Below, one piece after another: positions 7,828 through 15,451 of a stretch of 64,000 bases of DNA (the stretch's first letter is position 1; each line of letters opens with the position of its first letter). Origin of the DNA: Thermocaproicibacter sp002410755 (GTDB lineage: Bacteria; Bacillota; Clostridia; Oscillospirales; Acutalibacteraceae). Location of the stretch: assembly GCA_036839715.1 (NCBI GenBank), contig DAITDU010000002.1, positions 35,441 through 99,440 on the forward strand. The letters run 5' to 3'. Both the position numbers and the translations under genes were made by a program. The notes below the pieces were generated by a model. The model did not search any database, was not told the DNA's origin, and saw only the letters and a list, made by a program, of their open reading frames with translations.

Positions 7828-9939
7828 TCATACGGATTTTCTCAGGCCGCGGTATTTTTTCTGCGGCTTCGGCGTCCTCCACCAAAGGCTTGTATGCGCA
7901 AAAATCGGTTCGCAGACATAGAGCACAGAGGGCAGGATGAAAATTGTAACAACGGCGGAAATCAGTGCGCCGCGTGCAAGCATACCGCAGATGCTGCTGA
8001 TAATCTCCACGCGGGAGATCAGTGCAACGCCGAGCGTCGCGCAGAAAAGCACAAGCGAACTTGCAATAACCGAGTCGTCGGATGTTGTCGAAGCAATTTG
8101 GATTGCCTCGCGGCGTCCGTGCCCGTTCTGGATTTCTTCCTTAAACCGGCTTGTCATCAGGATGGCATAGTCTACCGTAGCACCAAGCTGCACGCAGCCG
8201 ATCACCGTCGGCGCCACAAATGGAATAGAGACATTCGTAAGGTATGGGACGCCCTCGTTGATGAAGATGGCAAGTTCAGTGGAGCCAACCAGTGCAACTG
8301 GTACGGTAAGGGATCGGAAGATAATCATGACAATCGCAAAAATTGCCGCAATGGAAATGTAACTCGTCACCTTGAAATCGACGTTCGCCGTTGTAATGAG
8401 GTCGTCTGTCATGGCCGCTTCGCCTGTTATGATGGATTTTGAGTCATAGTTCTTAACAATTTTTGAAATTTCGCTGAGCTGGCTGTTCACTTCCTCCGTT
8501 GCCGCAACATATTTCGAGTTTATCATAATCATCTGCATACCGTCTTCTTTAAAGGCACCTTTGATGTTTTCCGGGACAAAGAAATCCGGAATCTGCGGAC
8601 CGACAAACTTGCTGTAGGAAAGCACCGACTCCACACCGTCCACTTTCTCAATCTGATCCGTCATTTTCTTCAGTTTCTGGCTGCCGATGCTGTCATGGAC
8701 CAGGACGAAGTGCGTCGTAGCCATGTCATAGTCTTTGCGCAGTTTATTTGTCGCCATAATGGACGGCAGATCCTGCGGCATGGCAAGGTCCAGCTTGTAG
8801 TAGACGGGCACATGGCTCTGTGCATAGGCTGCGGGGAGAAACAGCAGCAGGAAAATGGTAACAAACGCCTTGCTATGCTTAATGATAAAGCGGTTAAGGC
8901 CCGAGCAGTCCGGTAAAAACACCTTGTGCTGGTACTTTTCGATTGGCCTGTCAAGCACAAGCAGCAGTGACGGCAGCACAAAGACAACCATCAGGATACC
9001 AAGCACAACGCCCTTCGCCATCACAATGCCGATATCGCGCCCGAGCAGCAGACGCATAAAGCAGAGCGCCAGAAAACCGGCAATCGTTGTAAGGGAACTG
9101 CCGGCAAGCGACGATATTGCCGCTTCAATGGCTTTTGCCATTGCATCCTTGTTGTCGTCATAGTTGTTCTGTTCCTCACGGTAACGGTTATAAAGGAAAA
9201 TTGAATAGTCCATGGTGACACCGAGTTGCAGGATACCTGCAATCGCCATGGTCACATAGGAAATCTGCCCTAAGAAAACATTCGTGCCGAAGTTGTAAAG
9301 CACTGCAAGGCCAATATCCAGCAGGAACGCAATCGGCAGAATCCACGACTTCATGGTAAGGGACATGGCAATGAAAGAAAGCAGCACCGCAAGGCCAACA
9401 TACTGCGGCAATTCCTCATCAACCAGCTCTTTGGTATCCCTTACAATGGCGGACATCCCGGCAAGGTAGCACTGCTTATTGCAGAGATTTCGGATTTTTC
9501 CAATCGCTTCCATTGTCTCAGTGGAAGCGCCCGGTTTGTCATACTGAATGATAATCAGGGTGGAGTCTCCGGAATAAAAGATCTTCCGAAGGTTTTCCGG
9601 GATCATGCTGGTCGGCACCTGAATGCCAACCAGGCTGGAAAGCCACTCGGCACGCGCTACGCCTGGTACCTTTTCAATGGACTTGCGGAGCGAATCCGTA
9701 TACTCGGAAGGCATATGCTTCACGATGAGCATGGAGGTTGCGGCATCATGGAACGGGTCTTCCAGAAGCTTTTCCCCCTTGGACGACTCCAAGTCCGGCG
9801 GCAGGTAAGTAAGAATATCATAATTAACCTTTGTCGCGGCCATTCCAATAACCGCGGGGATAATCAATAGCACTGCGACAGCCAGCACAAGTTTCGGCCG
9901 GCGTGTCAGGGCATGAGCAAATTTCTGAAGCAAATTCAT
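7828..9939 (-). CDS. MMPL/RND family transporter
   Basis: 703 residues with a duplicated layout: TM1 (LVLAVAVLLIIPAVIGMAA), an extracytoplasmic loop, five clustered TM helices, then the same plan repeated from about residue 345. Conserved features include GVTMDYSIFLYNRYREE in the first half and GATVDYAILMTSRFKEE in the second (the TM4-type Asp/Tyr motif of MMPL proteins). These are proton-driven exporters, often of lipids or hydrophobic compounds. It starts at ATG 9939 or TTG 9942, with GGAAGG close upstream. The downstream secreted protein begins about 18 bases after its stop. It is divergent from a two-component system that may control it. Confidence 0.9.
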   Translation of the reverse strand: MNLLQKFAHALTRRPKLVLAVAVLLIIPAVIGMAATKVNYDILTYLPPDLESSKGEKLLEDPFHDAATSMLIVKHMPSEYTDSLRKSIEKVPGVARAEWLSSLVGIQVPTSMIPENLRKIFYSGDSTLIIIQYDKPGASTETMEAIGKIRNLCNKQCYLAGMSAIVRDTKELVDEELPQYVGLAVLLSFIAMSLTMKSWILPIAFLLDIGLAVLYNFGTNVFLGQISYVTMAIAGILQLGVTMDYSIFLYNRYREEQNNYDDNKDAMAKAIEAAISSLAGSSLTTIAGFLALCFMRLLLGRDIGIVMAKGVVLGILMVVFVLPSLLLVLDRPIEKYQHKVFLPDCSGLNRFIIKHSKAFVTIFLLLFLPAAYAQSHVPVYYKLDLAMPQDLPSIMATNKLRKDYDMATTHFVLVHDSIGSQKLKKMTDQIEKVDGVESVLSYSKFVGPQIPDFFVPENIKGAFKEDGMQMIMINSKYVAATEEVNSQLSEISKIVKNYDSKSIITGEAAMTDDLITTANVDFKVTSYISIAAIFAIVMIIFRSLTVPVALVGSTELAIFINEGVPYLTNVSIPFVAPTVIGCVQLGATVDYAILMTSRFKEEIQNGHGRREAIQIASTTSDDSVIASSLVLFCATLGVALISRVEIISSICGMLARGALISAVVTIFILPSVLYVCEPIFAHTSLWWRTPKPQKKYRGLRKSV

Positions 9940-9993
9940 CAACCTTCCAATTTCCCGTTCGGGAGTGCCGTGAAATATTTATCAGTACTACCA

Positions 9994-10021
9994 ATCATAG
10001 AAAAAATTTTTTCTTTGTCAA
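9994..10021 (-). promoter_or_regulatory. promoter of the MMPL exporter operon
   Basis: Minus strand TTGACA (10021-10016), 16-base spacer, TATGAT (9999-9994). The spacer is almost entirely the 16-base perfect palindrome AGAAAAAATTTTTTCT at 9999-10014, an A-tract/T-tract likely to bend DNA. Confidence 0.75.
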
Positions 10022-10051
10022 TGAATCTGCACATTTTCTCATGATTTTTAA

Positions 10052-10080
10052 TAGACTCAAAAAGCGGAATCCAGTATAAT
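10052..10080 (+). promoter_or_regulatory. promoter of the response regulator-kinase operon
   Basis: TAGACT (10052-10057), 17-base spacer, perfect TATAAT (10075-10080). Divergent from the exporter promoter with about 30 bases between the two -35 elements. Confidence 0.65.
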
Positions 10081-10102
10081 CAAAGTAAGGGACAAGCATG
10101 GC

Positions 10103-10130
10103 ATGGCCCGGGTACCTGCGCCCGGGCCAT
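10103..10130 (+). promoter_or_regulatory. GC-rich hairpin in the 5' leader of the response regulator mRNA
   Basis: ATGGCCCGGG (10103-10112) and CCCGGGCCAT (10121-10130) form a perfect ten-pair stem with an eight-base loop, about 16 bases after the predicted transcription start and 27 bases before the response-regulator ATG. No T-run follows, so it is not a standard terminator. It may set mRNA stability or be a protein-binding site. Confidence 0.6.
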
Positions 10131-10157
10131 ATAGAAAGGACGATAAAGATTAAAACC

Positions 10158-10895
10158 ATGGGCAACAGAATTCTCCTTGTGGATGATGACAGTTCCATCC
10201 TGATCCTGCTTTCCGATGTACTCGGGGATAACGGCTATACCGTCGTCACAGCTTCCTCCGGCGAAGAAAGCCTGCGCATCCTTGCAAAAGAAAGCTTTGA
10301 TATGATTATTCTCGATGTCATGATGAAAGGAATCAGCGGCCTTGACGTCTGCCGGCGTATCCGTGACAGCGTACGCTGCCCCATTCTCTTTCTGAGCGCA
10401 AAAGATTCCTCCAAAGACATCGTTAACGGCCTTTCGCTCGGCGCAGACGACTACCTGACAAAGCCGTTCGTGCTGGAGGAATTTGTCGCGCGCATCAACG
10501 CGCACCTGCGGCGGGAAAACCGCGCTGCTGCACCAAAACGGGAAAATGCCGTCCTCCAGGTTGGGGACATTGCGCTCAACCGGGAAGACATGAGCGTCCG
10601 TAAGGCCGGGAAGCCCGTGCAGCTTTCTACAAAAGAGTTTGAGCTGCTTGCCTACCTGATGCAGAATGCGGGCCAGACGCTTTCCCGTGAGAAAATTTAC
10701 CGCGACGTATGGAAAACTGAATATGGTGACATGGGTACCGTCGCAATCAATATTAAAAACCTTCGCGCAAAGCTGGACCCCAACTGGCAGTACATTAAAA
10801 CTATCTGGGGTTCTGGTTACCGCTTTGTAACGCAAAGCGGCTACGTGGATGAAAAGGCAATGGGAATAAACAATGAAAAAAAAGCAAAGGACTGA
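10158..10895 (+). CDS. OmpR/PhoB family response regulator
   Basis: 245 residues from ATG 10158; an upstream in-frame ATG at 10098 would translate through the leader hairpin and is unlikely. The receiver domain (about 1-120) has the acidic pocket VDDDS, the phospho-acceptor Asp53 in ILDVMMKG, and the Lys of LTKPF. The C-terminal winged helix (about 135-235) contains the transactivation loop and the AINIKNLRAKLD recognition region. Its last 23 bases overlap the kinase gene, so translation is coupled. By position it may control the divergent MMPL exporter and the secreted coiled-coil protein; this is inference. Confidence 0.92.
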   Translation: MGNRILLVDDDSSILILLSDVLGDNGYTVVTASSGEESLRILAKESFDMIILDVMMKGISGLDVCRRIRDSVRCPILFLSAKDSSKDIVNGLSLGADDYLTKPFVLEEFVARINAHLRRENRAAAPKRENAVLQVGDIALNREDMSVRKAGKPVQLSTKEFELLAYLMQNAGQTLSREKIYRDVWKTEYGDMGTVAINIKNLRAKLDPNWQYIKTIWGSGYRFVTQSGYVDEKAMGINNEKKAKD

Positions 10896-12219
10896 CAGGA
10901 GCGACTACCCGCGCATCGGCTGGATTTCCAGCAGGCTTTCACACAAAGCGCTTCTCGCCCTAATTGCGGTTGCAGCGCTGAGCGCGCTGATGATGTACCA
11001 AGGTTTTCTTAACTACCTGCGCAATTTCTCAGGCAAAAAATATCAACAGATTTTTACGGAAGCAGACAACTACGCAAAGTCTGCGGCGGACTACCTGAAA
11101 AGCAGCAGGGGAAACTGCAGCGGGCTGGATGAATACGCCACAGCACATGGCTTCTTCTGCGAAGTTTGGGATGAAAAGGGCACCCTGCTGTTTGAGAGCA
11201 GCCAGATTCGGGAAGAAAACCGCTTCCTGATTTCCAGCAGCACAAAGGCGAAGCTTTCAGACGGCAGGTACCTAACAGTAAGGGCATGGAACACTCCTAT
11301 CAATGTAGACGACGTGACACGGCAGTTCCAGCAGCGTGCGGCAGTCGGCCTGTTCCTGATGAACATCGGCGCTTTTGTCGTCCTTGCCATTCTGCTTTAT
11401 TTTCTTGTGTTTGCCCCGATTGTCGGCCTGCGGCGAACCATCCGTGAATACTACGAGCATGGTGTCTCCCCCAAAAAGAGCAGCCGCCAGGATGAAATTG
11501 GGAAACTGCAAAATACATTTGTGGAAATGGTCGGTGTTCAGGAAGACAAGGAACACGCGGAGCACCGTCTTGTTGCCTCAATCTCCCACGACATTAAAAC
11601 GCCGCTCACTTCCGTAATGGGCTTTTCCGAGCGTCTCCTCTCGGCGGAGCTCCCGGAACAAAAGCAGAAGCAGTACCTGCGCAATATCTACGACAAAGCC
11701 CTCGTAATCAAGGGCATTGTGGACGAATTTGACGAATATCTTGAAGCGGATATCCATGAGAATGCGCCAAAGTCCCTGATGGAAATGGGGAATTTCTGTG
11801 AAGCAGTCCGCCGCGAATATCAGGACGAGCTTTCCGACGCCGGTGTAAAGCTTACCGTGGACTGCCGCTGCCCAAACGAAAAAATCCGCTGCAATTTTGA
11901 CCATATGCGTCGCTTTTTCGGCAACCTGATTGACAACAGCATCCAGCACGCAGGTGCCAGCCATCTGGAACTGCACCTTACCTGTGAGCGCGAGGATGAC
12001 AACATCGTCTTCCTCTTCAGTGACAACGGGCACGGTGTCCCGCCCGCCATTATCGGGCAGATTTTTGAGCCGTTCTTCACAACGGACCGCGGGCGGAAAG
12101 TCTCCGGCCTCGGCCTTTCAATCTGCGAAAGCGTAATCCGGGCACACGGAGGAATCATCAGTGCCGAGAACCTCCCTTCCGGAGGGCTTTGCATCCGTGC
12201 AACGCTGCCAAGGGCATAA
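10873..12219 (+). CDS. sensor histidine kinase
   Basis: 448 residues: TM1 about 25-45 (LLALIAVAALSALMMY), an extracytoplasmic sensor region of about 110 residues, TM2 about 158-180, a HAMP-like linker, the dimerisation/phosphoacceptor box SISHDIKTPLT with His239, and an HATPase domain with NLIDNSIQHAG (N box), DNGHGVP (G1) and GLGLSIC (G2). Overlaps the response regulator gene by 23 bases. The ligand is unknown; the neighbouring exporter suggests envelope or hydrophobic-compound stress. A clear terminator follows the stop. Confidence 0.92.
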   Translation: MKKKQRTDRSDYPRIGWISSRLSHKALLALIAVAALSALMMYQGFLNYLRNFSGKKYQQIFTEADNYAKSAADYLKSSRGNCSGLDEYATAHGFFCEVWDEKGTLLFESSQIREENRFLISSSTKAKLSDGRYLTVRAWNTPINVDDVTRQFQQRAAVGLFLMNIGAFVVLAILLYFLVFAPIVGLRRTIREYYEHGVSPKKSSRQDEIGKLQNTFVEMVGVQEDKEHAEHRLVASISHDIKTPLTSVMGFSERLLSAELPEQKQKQYLRNIYDKALVIKGIVDEFDEYLEADIHENAPKSLMEMGNFCEAVRREYQDELSDAGVKLTVDCRCPNEKIRCNFDHMRRFFGNLIDNSIQHAGASHLELHLTCEREDDNIVFLFSDNGHGVPPAIIGQIFEPFFTTDRGRKVSGLGLSICESVIRAHGGIISAENLPSGGLCIRATLPRA

Positions 12220-12226
12220 ATACGGA

Positions 12227-12269
12227 CAGGGCCGGGTGGGAAATCATATCCCATCCGGCCCTGCTTTTA
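12227..12269. terminator. bidirectional terminator
   Basis: Fifteen-base arms at 12227-12241 and 12249-12263 pair throughout except one G-T, with loop AATCATA, followed by CTTTTAC. It separates the convergent kinase and metallo-hydrolase genes. Confidence 0.85.
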
Positions 12270-12302
12270 CGCTGTTGCAATACAAGGGGCAGGCAATACT
12301 TT

Positions 12303-13022
12303 TCAGATGTTCAGGTCGATTTTATCTCCGCGGTTCCGGTAAAACAGGATTTTCTGCCGGTACGGCTCCGTGCGCGGGTCAGTCTTCAGAATATCAAAAA
12401 AGGAAGTGTCCCCGAAGGAGTGCATGGGCACAACGAAGTCTGCTCCAACCGCACTCATAAAATAATCAATTCCAAGCAGGGCATCCGCCCCCTCTCGTGG
12501 ATCGACCGGCACAAACGCAAGCTGAATCCGCTCACCCCGAAGCGTATCAATCTCCCGGCGGTATGCGCGGCCTGCTTCTTCCCGATCCGCAGGCGTGTCT
12601 TCCTTCCACTTCCACCAGTTCAGGTCTCCGGCATGGTAAATGCAGAGTCCGTCGGTTTTGACGAGGAATGCAACGCCTTCATCAGTGGAGCGAAGCGTCT
12701 GCACCGTCAGGCCGCCAAAGCCGGCTGTCTGGCCGGGGCGGAGCCGCACGGCATCTTCCCGCGTGCGGACATCATCGGAAAGCACATAGCGGATGGTTGG
12801 GGCCATACTGCGCCAGGAAAAAATGCGTGGGCTGAAATGGTCGGGATGCCGGTGGGAAACAAAGACGACAGGATTTGTCCCCTGTAGCTCTTCCGGGTTG
12901 ATTACACCGGCGGAAAGGCCCGCCCCATGCGGTGTATCAAGATAATAGTCAAAAATCAGGAAATGCGCGGCGGTCTTTACCGCAAAAGCGCTGTGGTATA
13001 AATAGGTAATTTCCGTACCCAT
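12303..13022 (-). CDS. MBL-fold metal-dependent hydrolase (UlaG/YtkL-like)
   Basis: 239 residues with the metallo-beta-lactamase signature in the form SHRHPDHF (HxHxDH, about residues 56-61), further ligand candidates in YHAGDLNWW and the late MHSF, and an N-terminal strand pair ITYLYHSAFAVK typical of the UlaG-like group. Such proteins hydrolyse small esters, lactones or phosphodiesters; the substrate here is unknown. It lies 50 bases downstream of the Rrf2 regulator on the same strand, so the two may form an operon under the divergent regulator promoter. Confidence 0.85.
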   Translation of the reverse strand: MGTEITYLYHSAFAVKTAAHFLIFDYYLDTPHGAGLSAGVINPEELQGTNPVVFVSHRHPDHFSPRIFSWRSMAPTIRYVLSDDVRTREDAVRLRPGQTAGFGGLTVQTLRSTDEGVAFLVKTDGLCIYHAGDLNWWKWKEDTPADREEAGRAYRREIDTLRGERIQLAFVPVDPREGADALLGIDYFMSAVGADFVVPMHSFGDTSFFDILKTDPRTEPYRQKILFYRNRGDKIDLNI

Positions 13023-13072
13023 GAACCGCCCTTCTTCCGAATAAATCCCGGCTTGCCCCGAAACAGCCGCTG

Positions 13073-13519
13073 TCAGATATAAAACATATAAGCTTCGGCT
13101 TTCCGGTACTCTTCAGCTTTTGCTGCAAGGTCATAGAGGGTAATCTTAGAAAGCATGCCGGAAATTGCCCGGTCTATTGCAGAAAACACCGTTTCCTGCA
13201 TTGCGCGCTCAATATCCGCGGCCTTTCCGGCAACAGACTGCTCCGTTTTTTCAAACAGGGACTGTTCCAGAGATGTCAGCACCTCGAAAGCCGTAATTTC
13301 CTGCGGCGGACGCGAAAGCCGGTAGCCGCCCTGAGCCCCTTTGACCGAGTTGACAAGCCCCGCTTTCTTTAGCAGCGCAAATACCTGCTCCAGATAAATT
13401 TTTGAAACGCCAAGCTCCCCGGAAAGACTTGCAACTGTCAGGTAGGCGCCGCCTGCATAGTTCCGCGCCAGAACGGTGGATGCCGCAAGGCCGTACCGCC
13501 CTTTTGATGAAATTCTCAT
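13073..13519 (-). CDS. Rrf2 family transcriptional regulator, CymR-like
   Basis: 148 residues starting MRISSKGRYGL, the Rrf2 N-terminus, with a winged helix (LSGELGVSKIYLEQVFALLKKAG about 31-55, wing GAQGGYRLSR). There is no cysteine anywhere, so it cannot bind an Fe-S cluster as IscR/NsrR do. That favours the CymR type, which in Bacillus represses sulfur-uptake genes in complex with CysK. The gene is divergent from cysK, which supports this. Autoregulation is likely through the palindromes at 13597-13611 and 13663-13677. Confidence 0.87.
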   Translation of the reverse strand: MRISSKGRYGLAASTVLARNYAGGAYLTVASLSGELGVSKIYLEQVFALLKKAGLVNSVKGAQGGYRLSRPPQEITAFEVLTSLEQSLFEKTEQSVAGKAADIERAMQETVFSAIDRAISGMLSKITLYDLAAKAEEYRKAEAYMFYI

Positions 13520-13555
13520 GGTCTTCTTCCCTTCGGGACAATTTTCAGTAATTTA

Positions 13556-13584
13556 ATCATAATTTCCTTTATCTGATAAGTCAA
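13556..13584 (-). promoter_or_regulatory. promoter of the Rrf2 regulator gene
   Basis: Minus strand TTGACT (13584-13579), 17-base spacer, TATGAT (13561-13556). Confidence 0.75.
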
Positions 13585-13596
13585 GCAAATCAAATT

Positions 13597-13611
13597 TATA
13601 TTAAAAATATA
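13597..13611. promoter_or_regulatory. putative Rrf2 operator, copy 1
   Basis: TATAT-TAAAA-ATATA, an inverted repeat with a five-base centre, just upstream of the regulator's own -35 element. It matches the second copy at 13663 (TATAT-N5-ATATA). Confidence 0.5.
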
Positions 13612-13630
13612 TGTTTTAATGATTTTCCTC

Positions 13631-13659
13631 TTGACAAACTGTTTTTCTGCGCATATGAT
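13631..13659 (+). promoter_or_regulatory. cysK promoter
   Basis: Perfect TTGACA (13631-13636), 17-base spacer, TATGAT (13654-13659). The leader is about 45 bases. Confidence 0.85.
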
Positions 13660-13662
13660 ATT

Positions 13663-13677
13663 TATATCAAACATATA
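13663..13677. promoter_or_regulatory. putative Rrf2 operator, copy 2
   Basis: TATAT-CAAAC-ATATA begins four bases after the cysK -10 element and covers the expected transcription start, the classic position for a repressor. The flanks also match copy 1 (16 of 19 bases over the longer alignment). Confidence 0.55.
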
Positions 13678-13710
13678 TAATTAGTATGTAATCGAAATGG
13701 AGGATTTTTT

Positions 13711-14637
13711 ATGATTGCAAAAAGTATTCTTGACCTGATTGGCAATACCCCGATTGTCGAGCTTTCCAACTACGAAAAGATTCACGGCCTCAAAGCCACG
13801 ATTGCCGCAAAACTGGAATTCTACAGTCCGGCTGGAAGCATAAAGGACCGCATCGGGCGCTACATGATTGAGGACGCAGAAAAGCATGGCAAACTCAAGC
13901 CCGGCTCCGTCATTATTGAGCCGACAAGCGGAAACACCGGAATCGGCCTGGCAGCCGTTGCTGCGGCAAAAGGATACCGCATCATCCTCACAATGCCGGA
14001 GACTATGAGCATTGAGCGCCGGAACCTGCTGAAAGCCTATGGGGCCGAAGTGGTGCTGACCGACGGTGCAAAGGGCATGAAAGGCGCTATTGAAAAGGCC
14101 GACGAGCTTGCAAAGCAGACACCAGATTCGTTTATTCCCGGCCAGTTTGTTAACCCCGCCAACCCAAAGGCCCACCGTCTGACAACCGGCCCGGAAATCT
14201 GGGAGCAGACTGACGGCAAGGTAGATATTTTTATCGCCGGCGTCGGCACAGGCGGCACCGTCACGGGCGTTGCACAGTACTTGAAAGAGAAAAATTCAAG
14301 TGTTAAAATAGTGGCTGTGGAGCCTGCTTCCTCACCGGTTCTTTCGGGCGGCAAGCCAGGCCCGCACAAGCTGCAGGGCATCGGCGCAGGTTTTGTGCCC
14401 AAGACGCTGGATATGTCCCTCCTCGACGAAATCATCACAGTCGGGAACGAAGAAGCCTACGCAACGGGCCGTGAGCTCGCGCGCAAAGAAGGGCTGCTCG
14501 TTGGGATTTCTTCCGGCGCGGCGGTGTATGCAGCAAAAGTTCTTGCGGAAAGGCCCGAGAACGCCGGAAAGCTGATTGCCGTAATCCTGCCGGATACCGG
14601 CACGCGTTACCTTTCGACTCCGGATTATCTCGTGTAA
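13711..14637 (+). CDS. cysK: cysteine synthase A (O-acetylserine sulfhydrylase)
   Basis: 308 residues, typical CysK length. The PLP lysine is Lys45 in SIKDRIG. The substrate-binding loop EPTSGNTGIGL, the phosphate-binding GTGGTVTG and ISSGAA are all present. It makes L-cysteine from O-acetylserine and sulfide. ATGGAGGATTTTTT places a strong ribosome site before the ATG. In several Bacillota CysK also acts as a co-regulator of CymR; the divergent Rrf2 gene fits that partnership, although direct interaction here is inference. tcdA follows 14 bases later. Confidence 0.96.
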   Translation: MIAKSILDLIGNTPIVELSNYEKIHGLKATIAAKLEFYSPAGSIKDRIGRYMIEDAEKHGKLKPGSVIIEPTSGNTGIGLAAVAAAKGYRIILTMPETMSIERRNLLKAYGAEVVLTDGAKGMKGAIEKADELAKQTPDSFIPGQFVNPANPKAHRLTTGPEIWEQTDGKVDIFIAGVGTGGTVTGVAQYLKEKNSSVKIVAVEPASSPVLSGGKPGPHKLQGIGAGFVPKTLDMSLLDEIITVGNEEAYATGRELARKEGLLVGISSGAAVYAAKVLAERPENAGKLIAVILPDTGTRYLSTPDYLV

Positions 14638-14651
14638 AGGTTTAAAAATCT

Positions 14652-15371
14652 ATGGAATCGATTCCTGCCGAATTTTCCCGCACACAGCTGCTGCTGGGGG
14701 ATAAGGCAATCCAGAAACTACAGGACGCCGCTGTTGCCATTTTCGGCATTGGCGGCGTTGGCTCGTTTGTAACGGAAGCGCTCGCCCGTGCGGGAGTCGG
14801 CTCCCTTATAATCGTTGACAGCGATACGGTTGAGCTTTCCAATCTCAACCGGCAGATTATCGCACTGCACTCGACAGTCGGCCGCCCGAAAGTTGACGTT
14901 ATGGCGGAACGCATTCTTGACATCAACCCAGCCTGCCATGTGGAAAAGCGCCGCTGTTTTTTCACACCGGAGACTGCCGGGGAATTTGATTTTTCCAAAT
15001 ACAGCTATATTGTGGACGCGGTAGATACGGTCACCGCCAAACTGGAGCTGATTGTCCGTGCAAAACAGGCAGGCATCCCCATCATCAGTGCCATGGGTGC
15101 AGGCAACAAGCTGGATCCCACCAGATTTGAGGTCGCCGACATCAGTAAGACAAGCGTCTGCCCACTCGCCCGCGTGATGCGGCGGGAGCTGCGCGCACGC
15201 GGTATTGAGCACCTGAAAGTCGTTTACTCAAAAGAGCCACCGCGCATCACCCACGCCCCGGCAGGGCCTTCGCCGGAAAAGTGCCCGCCCGGAAGCGTGC
15301 CTTTTGTCCCTCCTGTTGCAGGGATGATTCTTGCGGGCGAAGTAATCCGCGACCTGACGGCAGAAAACTGA
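14652..15371 (+). CDS. tcdA: tRNA threonylcarbamoyladenosine dehydratase (TcdA/YgdL)
   Basis: 239 residues of the ThiF/MoeB E1-like fold: ATP-binding FGIGGVGSFVTEAL (about 29-42) and VDSDTVELSNLNRQ (the DxD...NLNRQ adenylation motif). The later SAMGAGNKLDPT and C-terminal GSVPFVPPVAG segments are characteristic of TcdA rather than MoeB or ThiF. It cyclises the t6A37 modification of tRNA to ct6A using ATP. Probably translated from the cysK transcript. Confidence 0.9.
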   Translation: MESIPAEFSRTQLLLGDKAIQKLQDAAVAIFGIGGVGSFVTEALARAGVGSLIIVDSDTVELSNLNRQIIALHSTVGRPKVDVMAERILDINPACHVEKRRCFFTPETAGEFDFSKYSYIVDAVDTVTAKLELIVRAKQAGIPIISAMGAGNKLDPTRFEVADISKTSVCPLARVMRRELRARGIEHLKVVYSKEPPRITHAPAGPSPEKCPPGSVPFVPPVAGMILAGEVIRDLTAEN

Positions 15372-15407
15372 AAACAGGAAAAGCTATGCACATCCATCCC
15401 GGTATGG

Positions 15408-15413
15408 TATAAT
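15408..15413 (+). promoter_or_regulatory. -10 element upstream of sbcD
   Basis: A perfect TATAAT 39 bases before the sbcD ATG; the -35 region at the right spacing (TATGCA) is poor, so the promoter is only a candidate. Confidence 0.4.
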
Positions 15414-15451
15414 CATTCATAAGAAAAAATGAAAGCCGGGAAGAAAGCATT

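Noticed and set aside
4797..12250. Shared 14-mer TGGGAAATCATATC at 4797-4810 and 12237-12250
   Set aside because: Only two copies seen, both just after gene ends; in one it is part of a terminator. Too little for a repeat family.
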